A DNA stretch of 64,000 nt. Source: an uncultured Muribaculaceae bacterium. Its GTDB lineage: Bacteria > Bacteroidota > Bacteroidia > Bacteroidales > Muribaculaceae. A program made the position numbers and the translations under genes. The notes below the pieces were generated by a model. It had not been told where the DNA came from, made no database searches, and was given only the letters and a program-made list of their open reading frames with translations. Below are positions 18,101 through 25,969 of the stretch, in pieces. Where the stretch lies: NCBI GenBank assembly GCA_910579995.1, contig CAJTWH010000010.1, positions 1 through 64,000 of the forward strand, in the 5' to 3' direction. Each line of letters opens with the position of its first letter. Positions within the stretch are counted from its first letter, which is position 1.

Positions 18101-19921
18101 ATGAAAAAAATCATATCACATATCTGTTTATTTGCGGCAGTTGCACTTCTTGCAGCCTGCAGCGAAGACCACGTGATGTATAATACCGCTGCAAAACCCG
18201 GCATTGGAGCTGAGGCTGAATATGAAGTCGGTCAAGCAATCACGTTCAATGATGAGACTGTGCCTACCACAGGAACTAACATCGTATCTTATCTCTGGGA
18301 ATTCGGCGATGAGGATAAAACCACTTCGACTGAACAAACCCCGACTTTCACTTACAAGAAAGACGGTACCTACACAGTGAAGTTGACAGTTACCGACTCC
18401 AACAATCTCAAGGCGACATCACAGAAAACAGTGGTAATCATCAATCCGACTAAAGCTGATTTCGTGCTTGATAAAGATGAGTACTATATTGGTGATGAAG
18501 TAAAATTCATTGATGCTTCAACAACCAAAGGTAGCACAACAATCACAGCATACAAATGGGAGTTCGCAGATGAGAATAACTCCGTCTCTACAGAACAGAA
18601 TCCTTCTTTCGTATACACCGCAGAGGGTTCTTATCCCGTTAAGCTCACAATCACGGATTCATTTGGTCTGACAACATCTGTTACTAAGAGTGTCAGCATT
18701 CAGGATCCCACCAAGATTATAGCCACAATGTGGACAACAACCCTTGGTGGCGCAATCAAAGGTGGCTCTTCTCCCGCAGTGTCTCCTGATGGTTCAACGG
18801 TATATATGCTACGCAGTCTTGCGGGTTCAGATATCGCTGCTCTGAACGCTTATAATGCTGCTGACGGACAGCTCAAATGGAGCATGGATATAAGTTCTGC
18901 TATGTCCGGTGGTTCTGCAACAGCTCAAGCAAAAGATGTATTCAGTTCTCCCTCAGTAGGTAGCGATGGTACTATCTATATGGTGATTCGTGACCTCCAG
19001 TCAACCACAGCAGAGCGCGCAGTGTATGTTATTGCTGCAAATCCTGACGGTTCATTGAAATGGGCTTATAAGGGTGGAGCAAGCGGAACAAACCTTTATG
19101 CTGTAACACCTGCCATTGATACGAATGGAAACATCTTTGTAGCAACCCGTGGCAATGAAGTCTGGAAACTTACAAGTGCCGGTGTATGTTCTGTATTTGC
19201 TACTGAAGGTCTGGGCGTAACCGCCGGTATTTCAGTATCTAAATCCGGAACAATCTATGCTGCGGCAAATGGTGCAAACGGCTTCTTCGCATTTGATGGT
19301 AATGCAGGCACCCAAAGTTGGGTTTACAAAACCGATTTCGGCGGTGCTGCAGATGCGTTTACCGGAGCTCTCCGAAGCGCTCAAGCTGCTATTGATACCG
19401 ATGGTACTGTTTACTATGTTATTGATACAGCTACCGGTGGTCAGATTATAGCATTTAACCCCAACGGATCAACTAAGTGGATTCACAATACAGCAGGGGC
19501 AATACCCGATGGCGGTGTTGTAATCGCAGAAGACGGCAGTATCTATTCTAACGGTGGTACGTCAATGGCAGAAGGACTGATAGCTCTCAATTCTGACGGA
19601 AGTGCTAAATGGACTTTTGCAACTAAGAATAAAGTTCAGACAACTCCTGTTATAGACAACCGCGGTTATATCCATGTAGTAGATGCTTCAGCTAATTACT
19701 ATGTAGTGCGTGCCGATGGTACGTTGGTTGCAGAAAGCCAGCTTGGACAATCTTGTACCTCTGCCCCAGTAATGGATAACAAGGGTCGTCTGTATGTCGC
19801 AGTAGTTAAAGATGAAGCGCCCACTGTTGTCTGCGTAACCTCAAAGGCTGAATCATATAGCACAGACGCTGTATGGGCAATGCGAGGACAGAACCCGCAG
19901 AGAACTGGTTTGCAGAAATAA
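18101..19921 (+). CDS. PKD-domain lipoprotein with PQQ-like beta-propeller
   Basis: The 606-residue protein has a lipoprotein signal (LLAAC, Cys20). Two PKD domains follow at about 35-115 (YLWEFGDEDK) and 120-200 (YKWEFADENN). The rest, from about 205, is a propeller with repeated DGT/DGS-hyphenated blades (PDGSTVYML, DGTIYMV, DGSLKWAY, NGNIFVATRG) like PQQ/BamB-type repeats. In Bacteroidetes glycan loci this place after SusC/SusD is often taken by a SusE/SusF-like surface glycan-binding protein, so this may be that component. Binding is inferred, not shown. An intrinsic terminator lies 27 bp after its stop. Confidence 0.75.
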   Translation: MKKIISHICLFAAVALLAACSEDHVMYNTAAKPGIGAEAEYEVGQAITFNDETVPTTGTNIVSYLWEFGDEDKTTSTEQTPTFTYKKDGTYTVKLTVTDSNNLKATSQKTVVIINPTKADFVLDKDEYYIGDEVKFIDASTTKGSTTITAYKWEFADENNSVSTEQNPSFVYTAEGSYPVKLTITDSFGLTTSVTKSVSIQDPTKIIATMWTTTLGGAIKGGSSPAVSPDGSTVYMLRSLAGSDIAALNAYNAADGQLKWSMDISSAMSGGSATAQAKDVFSSPSVGSDGTIYMVIRDLQSTTAERAVYVIAANPDGSLKWAYKGGASGTNLYAVTPAIDTNGNIFVATRGNEVWKLTSAGVCSVFATEGLGVTAGISVSKSGTIYAAANGANGFFAFDGNAGTQSWVYKTDFGGAADAFTGALRSAQAAIDTDGTVYYVIDTATGGQIIAFNPNGSTKWIHNTAGAIPDGGVVIAEDGSIYSNGGTSMAEGLIALNSDGSAKWTFATKNKVQTTPVIDNRGYIHVVDASANYYVVRADGTLVAESQLGQSCTSAPVMDNKGRLYVAVVKDEAPTVVCVTSKAESYSTDAVWAMRGQNPQRTGLQK

Positions 19922-19947
19922 ACAATAGAAAATCCAATTTCTAAGGT

Positions 19948-19996
19948 AAGCACACTGCCTGATTGCACCATAGTAATTATGGCAGTGTGCTTTTTC
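19948..19996 (+). terminator. Intrinsic terminator or attenuator between the surface genes and nanT
   Basis: A 12-bp perfect stem AAGCACACTGCC with its complement and a 21-nt loop is followed by a TTTTT run. It lies between the PKD lipoprotein gene and the MFS gene 18 bp downstream. It would lower or end transcription from the upstream surface genes. Confidence 0.75.
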
Positions 19997-20013
19997 ACTA
20001 AAAAATCATTATC

Positions 20014-21279
20014 ATGGATTCTTTAAAATTAAAAAAGTGGTATCCTTGGATGGTCGTAGGACTATTATGGGTCGTAGCACTTTTAAACTACATGGATCGC
20101 CAGATGTTGTCTACAATGCGAGATGCCATGGCTTTAGACATATCCGAGCTTGAAAGTAAAATAATGTTCGGCAAAGTTATGGCTGCTTTCATGTGGATAT
20201 ACGGTTTTATGAGCCCAATTTCCGGCATTGTCGCTGACCGTGTTAATCGTAAATGGCTCATCGTCGTATCTCTTGGCGTTTGGTCTACAGTTACATTATT
20301 GATGGGGTATGCTACATCTTATGAGCAAGTATATTGGCTTCGTGCTCTAATGGGTGTGTCGGAAGCATTATATATCCCGGCTGCTCTATCTCTTATAGCA
20401 GACTACTTTACCGGAAAACAGCTCAGTCTTGCGATTGGTATACACATGACCGGTCTTTATATGGGGCAGGCTATCGGTGGTTTCGGGGCTTTTGTTGCCG
20501 AACATCTTTCATGGCAGTCAACTTTCCATTGGTTTGGTATTGTTGGTATAGTATATGCGTTTGTATTGATGGTATTCCTTTACGAAAAGCGTTCTGAAAC
20601 AGCCGCCGAAAAAGCAGAAGATAAGAAGTTGCCTTTAGGAACAGTCTTGAAAAACAACGTTGCAGCTATCAAGTCCTCTCTTGGAATGTTGCTTACGAAT
20701 ATTGCATTCTGGACAATTATTTTCTTTTTTGCTTCCTCATCCATTCCGGGGTGGGCAACAAAAAACTGGTTGCCGACATTGTTTTCCGACAGCTTGAATG
20801 TTGAGATGTCTGTTGCAGGACCGATTGCAACAATCACTATTGCATTTGCTTCTTTCATAGGAGTCATGGTTGGCGGTCCTATGGCAGATAAGTGGTCTAA
20901 GACAAATCTCAAAGGACGTATATATACAAGCGCGATTGGTTTGGCAATGATGATACCTTCCTTAGTCTTGATGGGCTTTGGAACAACATTCATTGCTGCT
21001 ATCGGCGCAGGAATGCTGTTTGGTTTAGGCTATGGATTATTTGATGCAAATAACATGCCTATTTTATGCCAATTTGTGCCGGATCGTTCTCGTGCAACCG
21101 CCTACGGTATGATGAATATGACCGGACTTTTTATCGGAGCACTTGCTACTAATGTACTCGGTACACTTGCCGAGAATAATAATATGGGCTTGGGATTCGC
21201 ATGTATGGCTGGAGTATTATGTTTAGCACTACTCCTTCAGCTTACAGTGCTTAAGCCCAAAACACTGAATATGGAATAA
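20014..21279 (+). CDS. nanT: MFS transporter, probable sialic acid uptake (NanT-like)
   Basis: The 421-residue protein has about 12 predicted membrane segments. An MFS signature follows helix 1 (LNYMDRQMLSTM), with the conserved loop IVADRVNRKW between helices 2 and 3. This form is typical of the organic anion/sugar acid group of MFS, which includes NanT and ExuT-type carriers. Between nan and nag genes it most likely brings sialic acid across the inner membrane after SusC/SusD import. A transporter for another amino sugar cannot be ruled out. The gene follows a terminator by 18 bp, with no clear separate promoter. Confidence 0.8.
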   Translation: MDSLKLKKWYPWMVVGLLWVVALLNYMDRQMLSTMRDAMALDISELESKIMFGKVMAAFMWIYGFMSPISGIVADRVNRKWLIVVSLGVWSTVTLLMGYATSYEQVYWLRALMGVSEALYIPAALSLIADYFTGKQLSLAIGIHMTGLYMGQAIGGFGAFVAEHLSWQSTFHWFGIVGIVYAFVLMVFLYEKRSETAAEKAEDKKLPLGTVLKNNVAAIKSSLGMLLTNIAFWTIIFFFASSSIPGWATKNWLPTLFSDSLNVEMSVAGPIATITIAFASFIGVMVGGPMADKWSKTNLKGRIYTSAIGLAMMIPSLVLMGFGTTFIAAIGAGMLFGLGYGLFDANNMPILCQFVPDRSRATAYGMMNMTGLFIGALATNVLGTLAENNNMGLGFACMAGVLCLALLLQLTVLKPKTLNME

Positions 21280-21287
21280 AAGCGGAT

Positions 21288-21409
21288 AGATTGTCGTGAT
21301 TGGTATAGTTGTATTGATTGTTAACTTGCCTCACTATCGCATTGGATTATAAAAATTTCTTATTGGCGTTCAATTCAAAATAACTAAAATAGTCACGACA
21401 ATCTTTTTT
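21288..21409 (+). repeat. Widely spaced inverted repeat with U tract, terminator-like
   Basis: Perfect 12-bp arms AGATTGTCGTGA (21288-21299) and TCACGACAATCT (21393-21404) are 93 nt apart. The second arm runs into TTTTTT. Further weak pairing lies inside. It could terminate the MFS transcript as a long hairpin or be a small palindromic element. It fills most of the 140-bp gap before nagA. Confidence 0.45.
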
Positions 21410-21416
21410 ATATTTG
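21409..21416 (+). promoter_or_regulatory. Possible -7 element just before nagA
   Basis: TATATTTG matches TAnnTTTG exactly but ends only 3 nt before the nagA ATG, so it would make a nearly leaderless mRNA. No -33 element is visible. Chance is likely in this AT-rich gap. Confidence 0.25.
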
Positions 21417-21419
21417 TTT

Positions 21420-22586
21420 ATGGTAACCCAAATCTATAATGGAAAGGTCCTGATTCCAGGCGGAAAATGGATCAATGGCGGTTCTGTAGTTATCGTCGAT
21501 GATAAAATAGCAGAAATCTATAGTCATAGTCGTATTCTTGAAAATGTTGATAAAAGCATAAATGCCGGTGGCGGATACATACTCCCGGGAGGAATTGATT
21601 TACATGTTCATGGCGGTGGTGGTCGCGATTTCATGGAGGCGACAAAAGACGCTTTTACAACAGCAGTCGAAACACACCGCCGTCATGGTACTACATCGAT
21701 GTTCCCTACGCTTGCCTCTTCATCTGAAGAAACGATACGCAAAGCCGCCGCTGTTTGTGCTGAATTGGTTGAGGATCCACATAGCGGCGTACTCGGTTTA
21801 CATCTTGAAGGTCCGTATTTCCAACCATGTATGGCTGGTGGGCAGATACCGGAAAATATACGTATTCCTTCTCCGATGGAATATATACCACTGATCGAAG
21901 ATTTTCCATGCATTCGCCGTTGGGATGCCGCCCCTGAGCTTCCCGGAGCTGACGATTTTGCCCGTTATATAACAAGTAAAGGCGTGGTAGCTGGAATAGC
22001 TCATACTATAGCCAATTATGAAGATGTATGCGACGCATATAATGCTGGCTACACATTGGCTACCCATTTCTACAATGCTATGACGACATCACATAAAGTC
22101 GGCGTTTATAAGCATGAAGGTACTGTTGAATCCATTTATCTCAATGACGGCATTAACGTTGAAGTTATTGCTGATGGGATACATGTACCTCCGGTTATTC
22201 TCAAACTTATTCATAAATTTAAAGGTCGTGGAAGAATTTGTTTGATTACCGATGCTCTTGCATGTACCGATTCAAAGTCTGCGAAAGCTTTCGACCCTCG
22301 TGTGATTATTGAAAACGGTGTTTGTATGCTTTCAGATAAATCTGCTATTGCCGGTAGCGTAGCAACAATGGATCGTTTGATACAAACTGCGGTACTTAAA
22401 GCAGGTCTACCCCTTGAAGATGTTTCAAGAATGGTTTCTGAGACTCCGGGACTTATCATGGGCGTCTACGACCACAAAGGTAGTATTTGCAAACGTAAGG
22501 ATGCGGATATAATCATTATGGACAAGAATCTTAATCTAACTCATGTTATTGCCATGGGTAAAGAGGTCAACCTTAATCAAGCCTAA
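21420..22586 (+). CDS. nagA: N-acetylglucosamine-6-phosphate deacetylase
   Basis: I choose the ATG at 21420 over an in-frame TTG at 21414. The 388-residue protein is an amidohydrolase-superfamily TIM barrel. Metal-site and catalytic segments: DLHVHGGGG (residues 60-68), the Glu-containing LHLEGPYF near 130, His segments HTIAN and HFYNAM, and the catalytic Asp in LITDALACTD near 278. It removes acetate from GlcNAc-6-P to give glucosamine-6-P, the substrate of NagB encoded at 25.1 kb. It is the first gene of the tight train nagA-rokA-lctP-nagB-gltD-like-propeller, with a 2-bp gap to rokA. Confidence 0.93.
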   Translation: MVTQIYNGKVLIPGGKWINGGSVVIVDDKIAEIYSHSRILENVDKSINAGGGYILPGGIDLHVHGGGGRDFMEATKDAFTTAVETHRRHGTTSMFPTLASSSEETIRKAAAVCAELVEDPHSGVLGLHLEGPYFQPCMAGGQIPENIRIPSPMEYIPLIEDFPCIRRWDAAPELPGADDFARYITSKGVVAGIAHTIANYEDVCDAYNAGYTLATHFYNAMTTSHKVGVYKHEGTVESIYLNDGINVEVIADGIHVPPVILKLIHKFKGRGRICLITDALACTDSKSAKAFDPRVIIENGVCMLSDKSAIAGSVATMDRLIQTAVLKAGLPLEDVSRMVSETPGLIMGVYDHKGSICKRKDADIIIMDKNLNLTHVIAMGKEVNLNQA

Positions 22587-22588
22587 TC

Positions 22589-23557
22589 ATGACAAAACCA
22601 TACGCCATAGGAATAGATATTGGTGGAACAAACACGGTCGTGGGGATTGTTGATACGAGAGGTAACGTAATTTCTTCAATCAGTATGCCCACCCAGAAAC
22701 ATGCTGATTTCAACGATTACACGAATGAAATATACCTTCAGACAAAGAACATGCTTCTTGACAGTAGCATCTCGATTGAAGACGTTCAAGGTATAGGAGT
22801 CGGCGCCCCCAATGCCAATTATTATACGGGAACAATAGATAATGCCGCAAATCTTAGGTGGAAAGGAATACTCCCGCTATGCGATAATCTAAAAGGACTA
22901 TTTGGCATACCGGTATCCTGTACTAATGATGCTAATGCTGCTGCCATAGGTGAAATGACTTATGGAGCAGCCCGTGGTATGAAAAATTTCATTATGATTA
23001 CACTTGGCACAGGTGTGGGAAGTGGAATTGTAGCCAATGGTCAGGTTCTTTATGGTAACGATGGTTTTGCCGGCGAATTGGGTCACATGATTATTCGTAG
23101 ACAGAACGGTCGTCAATGCGGTTGTGGTCGATGCGGCTGTCTGGAGTGCTATTGTTCAGCTACAGGCGTTACAAGAACGGCGAAAGAAATGATGGAGTTG
23201 ACAGAAATACCGTCTGTTCTACGAACTATTTCATCAGAAGAACTAACGTCGAAGAACGTTTATGACGCCGCACGTAATAATGATAAGTTAGCATTACAAG
23301 TCTTTGAATATACCGGAAAGGTTTTAGGAGAGGCGTTGGCAGATTTTGCGACATTCCTTGCCCCAGAAGCGATTATTCTTTTCGGAGGATTGGCAAAAGC
23401 CGGAAATATGATTCTGGAGCCTACTAAAAAGTCCATGGAAAAGAATATTCTATTTGTTTGGAAAAACAAAATAGATGTAATTTTATCTGAATTAAAAGAG
23501 ACTGATGCTGCCGTGTTGGGCGCAAGTGCTCTTGGTTGGGAAGTAAATAAGATTTAA
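22589..23557 (+). CDS. rokA: ROK-family sugar kinase (RokA-like, GlcNAc kinase)
   Basis: The 322-residue protein has no DNA-binding domain. The ATP-binding motif DIGGTNT is at residues 10-16 and the catalytic-type Asp114 is in TNDANAAA. The phosphate loop TLGTGVGSG is at 138-146, with ELGH at 163-166 and a zinc cluster CGCGRCGC at 177-184. RokA of B. fragilis phosphorylates GlcNAc and glucose and belongs to the nanLET pathway. Here it would form GlcNAc-6-P from the epimerase product for NagA. A fructokinase or glucokinase role is possible as a side activity. Its stop codon abuts the ATG of the permease gene. Confidence 0.87.
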   Translation: MTKPYAIGIDIGGTNTVVGIVDTRGNVISSISMPTQKHADFNDYTNEIYLQTKNMLLDSSISIEDVQGIGVGAPNANYYTGTIDNAANLRWKGILPLCDNLKGLFGIPVSCTNDANAAAIGEMTYGAARGMKNFIMITLGTGVGSGIVANGQVLYGNDGFAGELGHMIIRRQNGRQCGCGRCGCLECYCSATGVTRTAKEMMELTEIPSVLRTISSEELTSKNVYDAARNNDKLALQVFEYTGKVLGEALADFATFLAPEAIILFGGLAKAGNMILEPTKKSMEKNILFVWKNKIDVILSELKETDAAVLGASALGWEVNKI

Positions 23558-25129
23558 ATGGAATATATTGTTTCTGTCGCCCCGATTATATTGTTGTTTG
23601 CCCTGATGCTTGGGTTTAAAGTATCAGGTTGGAAAAGTGCACTTATCACCCTGTTCTTGACAGTTGTCTTGGCTTGTGTGATCGTGCCACAGCTCAATAT
23701 AATACCTCAAGACTTATCAAAAGAGCCTATTGTAGGGATTGTTGGCTTTAGTATTATCGAAGGTTTACTGAAAGCTGTTTTTCCGATATTTCTAATTATT
23801 CTTACTGCGATTTTTTCATATAATATTTTAGTAGAATCGAAACAAATAGAAGTTATCAAAAAGCAATTCATATCCCTTACTACAGATAAAGGAATCTTAG
23901 TGTTGATAATGGTATGGGGCTTTGGTGGTCTATTGGAAGGAATGGCGGGTTTCGGTACAGCCGTCGCAATACCGGCAGCCATCCTTATCGGACTTGGATT
24001 TAAACCGTTTTTCTCTGCATTAGTGGCTCTCCTCGGTAATACGGTTGCCACTGGCTTTGCGGCTGTAGGTGTTCCAATAATTACATTGTGTAAAGAGGCT
24101 GCTCCTTCTGGAATGGCTTCACCTGAGATGATAAGCGAGGTCTCTACTTTTACTATTATCCAGCTATCTCCTCTGTTTTTCCTTATCCCGTTTGTAATTT
24201 TAATGCTTACAGATAAAAGTGCTTGGAAAAAGAATTTGATTCTGACTCTATGGGTTGGTGGAGTTTCTTTCCTTGTTCAATTTGCGTGTGCCTATTATAC
24301 CGGGGCTGAGACGCCTGCAATAGTCGGATCTATTGCTGCTATCGTTGCTTTAATTGTTGCTGCTAAATTTAAAGATAAGACACATCAAAAAAGTAATATC
24401 TCTTTGAAAGAGTCGTTGCGGGCATGGAGTGTGTATCTCTCAATATTAATACTAATATTGTTGTCGGGTAATCTATGTCCTCCAGTCAATACTTTCTTGA
24501 AAAGCCATCTGGTCTCCTCTGTCGAACTTCCAATAATTGATACTGTTTTTAGTTTTGGCTGGATTTCTAATGCTGCATTTATGCTATTGTTAGGTAGTTT
24601 TATTGGAGGTTTTATACAAGGATTATCGTTGAATAGAATGATTATTGCCTTTTGTAGGACATTGGTGTCTTTAAAGTATACTGCGATAACTATTATAAGT
24701 CTGATCGCCTTAGCTTCAGTAATGAATTATACAGGAATGATTTCAACTATGGCAAGAGGAATTGTTGGAATTACCGGACATTACTATCCGCTGTTTGCCC
24801 CTTTGATTGGTGCAGTCGGCACTTTTGTAACCGGAAGTGATACTTCTTCAAATATACTGTTTGCGAAATTGCAATTAGGAGTGGCACAAAATCTTGGAAT
24901 GACCGGGCACGGAAGTTTCTTTGGCGTTTCAGGTAATGAGACTAATTGGCTCCTTGCGGCAAATACAACCGGTGCGACTGGTGGTAAATTGATATCGCCG
25001 CAAAGTATAGCTGTGGCTACAGCCGCTTGTGATATGAAAGGAAGTGATGATGCCATATTAAAGGCAGCACTACCCTACGCATTGTTATATGTCTTAATTG
25101 GAGGACTTTTTGTTTACTTTGGAATTTAA
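23558..25129 (+). CDS. lctP: LctP-family permease (L-lactate/glycolate type)
   Basis: The 523-residue membrane protein has about 12-14 hydrophobic segments. LctP-family sequences include GGLLEGMAGFGTAVAIPAAI near residues 124-143 and LLGNTVATGFAAVGVP. The C-terminal half has AVGTFVTGSDTSSN and GATGGKLISPQSIAV. Known members carry lactate (LldP/LctP) or glycolate (GlcA) with protons. It starts at the base after the rokA stop, so coupling to the amino-sugar genes is tight. Such a carrier is unusual in a nan/nag operon. It may move a carboxylate released during catabolism, such as glycolate from N-glycolylneuraminate, or lactate; that is inference. Confidence 0.88.
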   Translation: MEYIVSVAPIILLFALMLGFKVSGWKSALITLFLTVVLACVIVPQLNIIPQDLSKEPIVGIVGFSIIEGLLKAVFPIFLIILTAIFSYNILVESKQIEVIKKQFISLTTDKGILVLIMVWGFGGLLEGMAGFGTAVAIPAAILIGLGFKPFFSALVALLGNTVATGFAAVGVPIITLCKEAAPSGMASPEMISEVSTFTIIQLSPLFFLIPFVILMLTDKSAWKKNLILTLWVGGVSFLVQFACAYYTGAETPAIVGSIAAIVALIVAAKFKDKTHQKSNISLKESLRAWSVYLSILILILLSGNLCPPVNTFLKSHLVSSVELPIIDTVFSFGWISNAAFMLLLGSFIGGFIQGLSLNRMIIAFCRTLVSLKYTAITIISLIALASVMNYTGMISTMARGIVGITGHYYPLFAPLIGAVGTFVTGSDTSSNILFAKLQLGVAQNLGMTGHGSFFGVSGNETNWLLAANTTGATGGKLISPQSIAVATAACDMKGSDDAILKAALPYALLYVLIGGLFVYFGI

Positions 25130-25138
25130 ATAATAAAT

Positions 25139-25951
25139 ATGCGTTTAATCATTGAACCAGACTATCAGCAGTTGTCTAAGTGGGCAGCGAATTATGTGGC
25201 TGCCTGCATAAACAACTCAAAACCGACAAGTGTGCGTCCATTCGTGCTCGGATGTCCTACGGGGAGTTCTCCTCTCGGTATGTATAAAGAACTTATTGCT
25301 TTATATAAAGCTGGCAAAGTTTCTTTTAAGAATGTTGTAACATTCAATATGGACGAATATTGCGGCATTCCTCGCAATCATAAGCAGAGCTATCATAGCT
25401 TCATGTGGAATAACTTTTTCAGCCATATAGATATCCCGGAAGAGAATGTAAATATCCTCAACGGAAATGCTGATGATTATGGAAAAGAATGTGCCGATTT
25501 TGAAGCTAAAATAGCCGGTTATGGAGGAATTGATCTTTTCATGGGAGGTGTTGGTCCTGACGGACATATAGCTTTCAATGAGCCCGGATCATCGTTAACA
25601 TCACATACCAGAATAAAGACACTTACAAACGATACCATTATTGCCAATTCTCGATTCTTTGATAATAATATCGACCTTGTTCCAAAGACAGCTCTTACAG
25701 TTGGAGTTGGTACAATTATGGCTGCCAAAGAAGTGCTGTTGTTGGTAAACGGTCATAATAAAGCGAGAGCTTTGCGGCATGGTGTAGAAGGTGCAATTTC
25801 ACAGATGTGGACGATCTCATCACTTCAGTTACACCCTCATGCTATTATTGTCGCAGATGATGATGCTTGTTCCGAACTTATGGTTGGTACATACCGATAT
25901 TTTAAAGATATTGAGAGCGCCAACCTTAATCCCGACTCTATCTCTTTGTAA
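25139..25951 (+). CDS. nagB: Glucosamine-6-phosphate deaminase
   Basis: The 270-residue protein matches the family length. Active-site residues fall at E. coli numbering: Asp72 in NMDEY, and Asp141, His143 and Glu148 in GPDGHIAFNEPGSS. The phosphate-binding loop GCPTGSSP lies at 38-45. It converts glucosamine-6-phosphate to fructose-6-phosphate and ammonia, the last step from sialic acid into glycolysis. The nearby GltD-like flavoprotein could relate to the ammonia released. It lies 9 bp after lctP and 18 bp before the flavoprotein gene. Confidence 0.94.
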   Translation: MRLIIEPDYQQLSKWAANYVAACINNSKPTSVRPFVLGCPTGSSPLGMYKELIALYKAGKVSFKNVVTFNMDEYCGIPRNHKQSYHSFMWNNFFSHIDIPEENVNILNGNADDYGKECADFEAKIAGYGGIDLFMGGVGPDGHIAFNEPGSSLTSHTRIKTLTNDTIIANSRFFDNNIDLVPKTALTVGVGTIMAAKEVLLLVNGHNKARALRHGVEGAISQMWTISSLQLHPHAIIVADDDACSELMVGTYRYFKDIESANLNPDSISL

Positions 25952-25969
25952 GACACAGAACCATTATTT

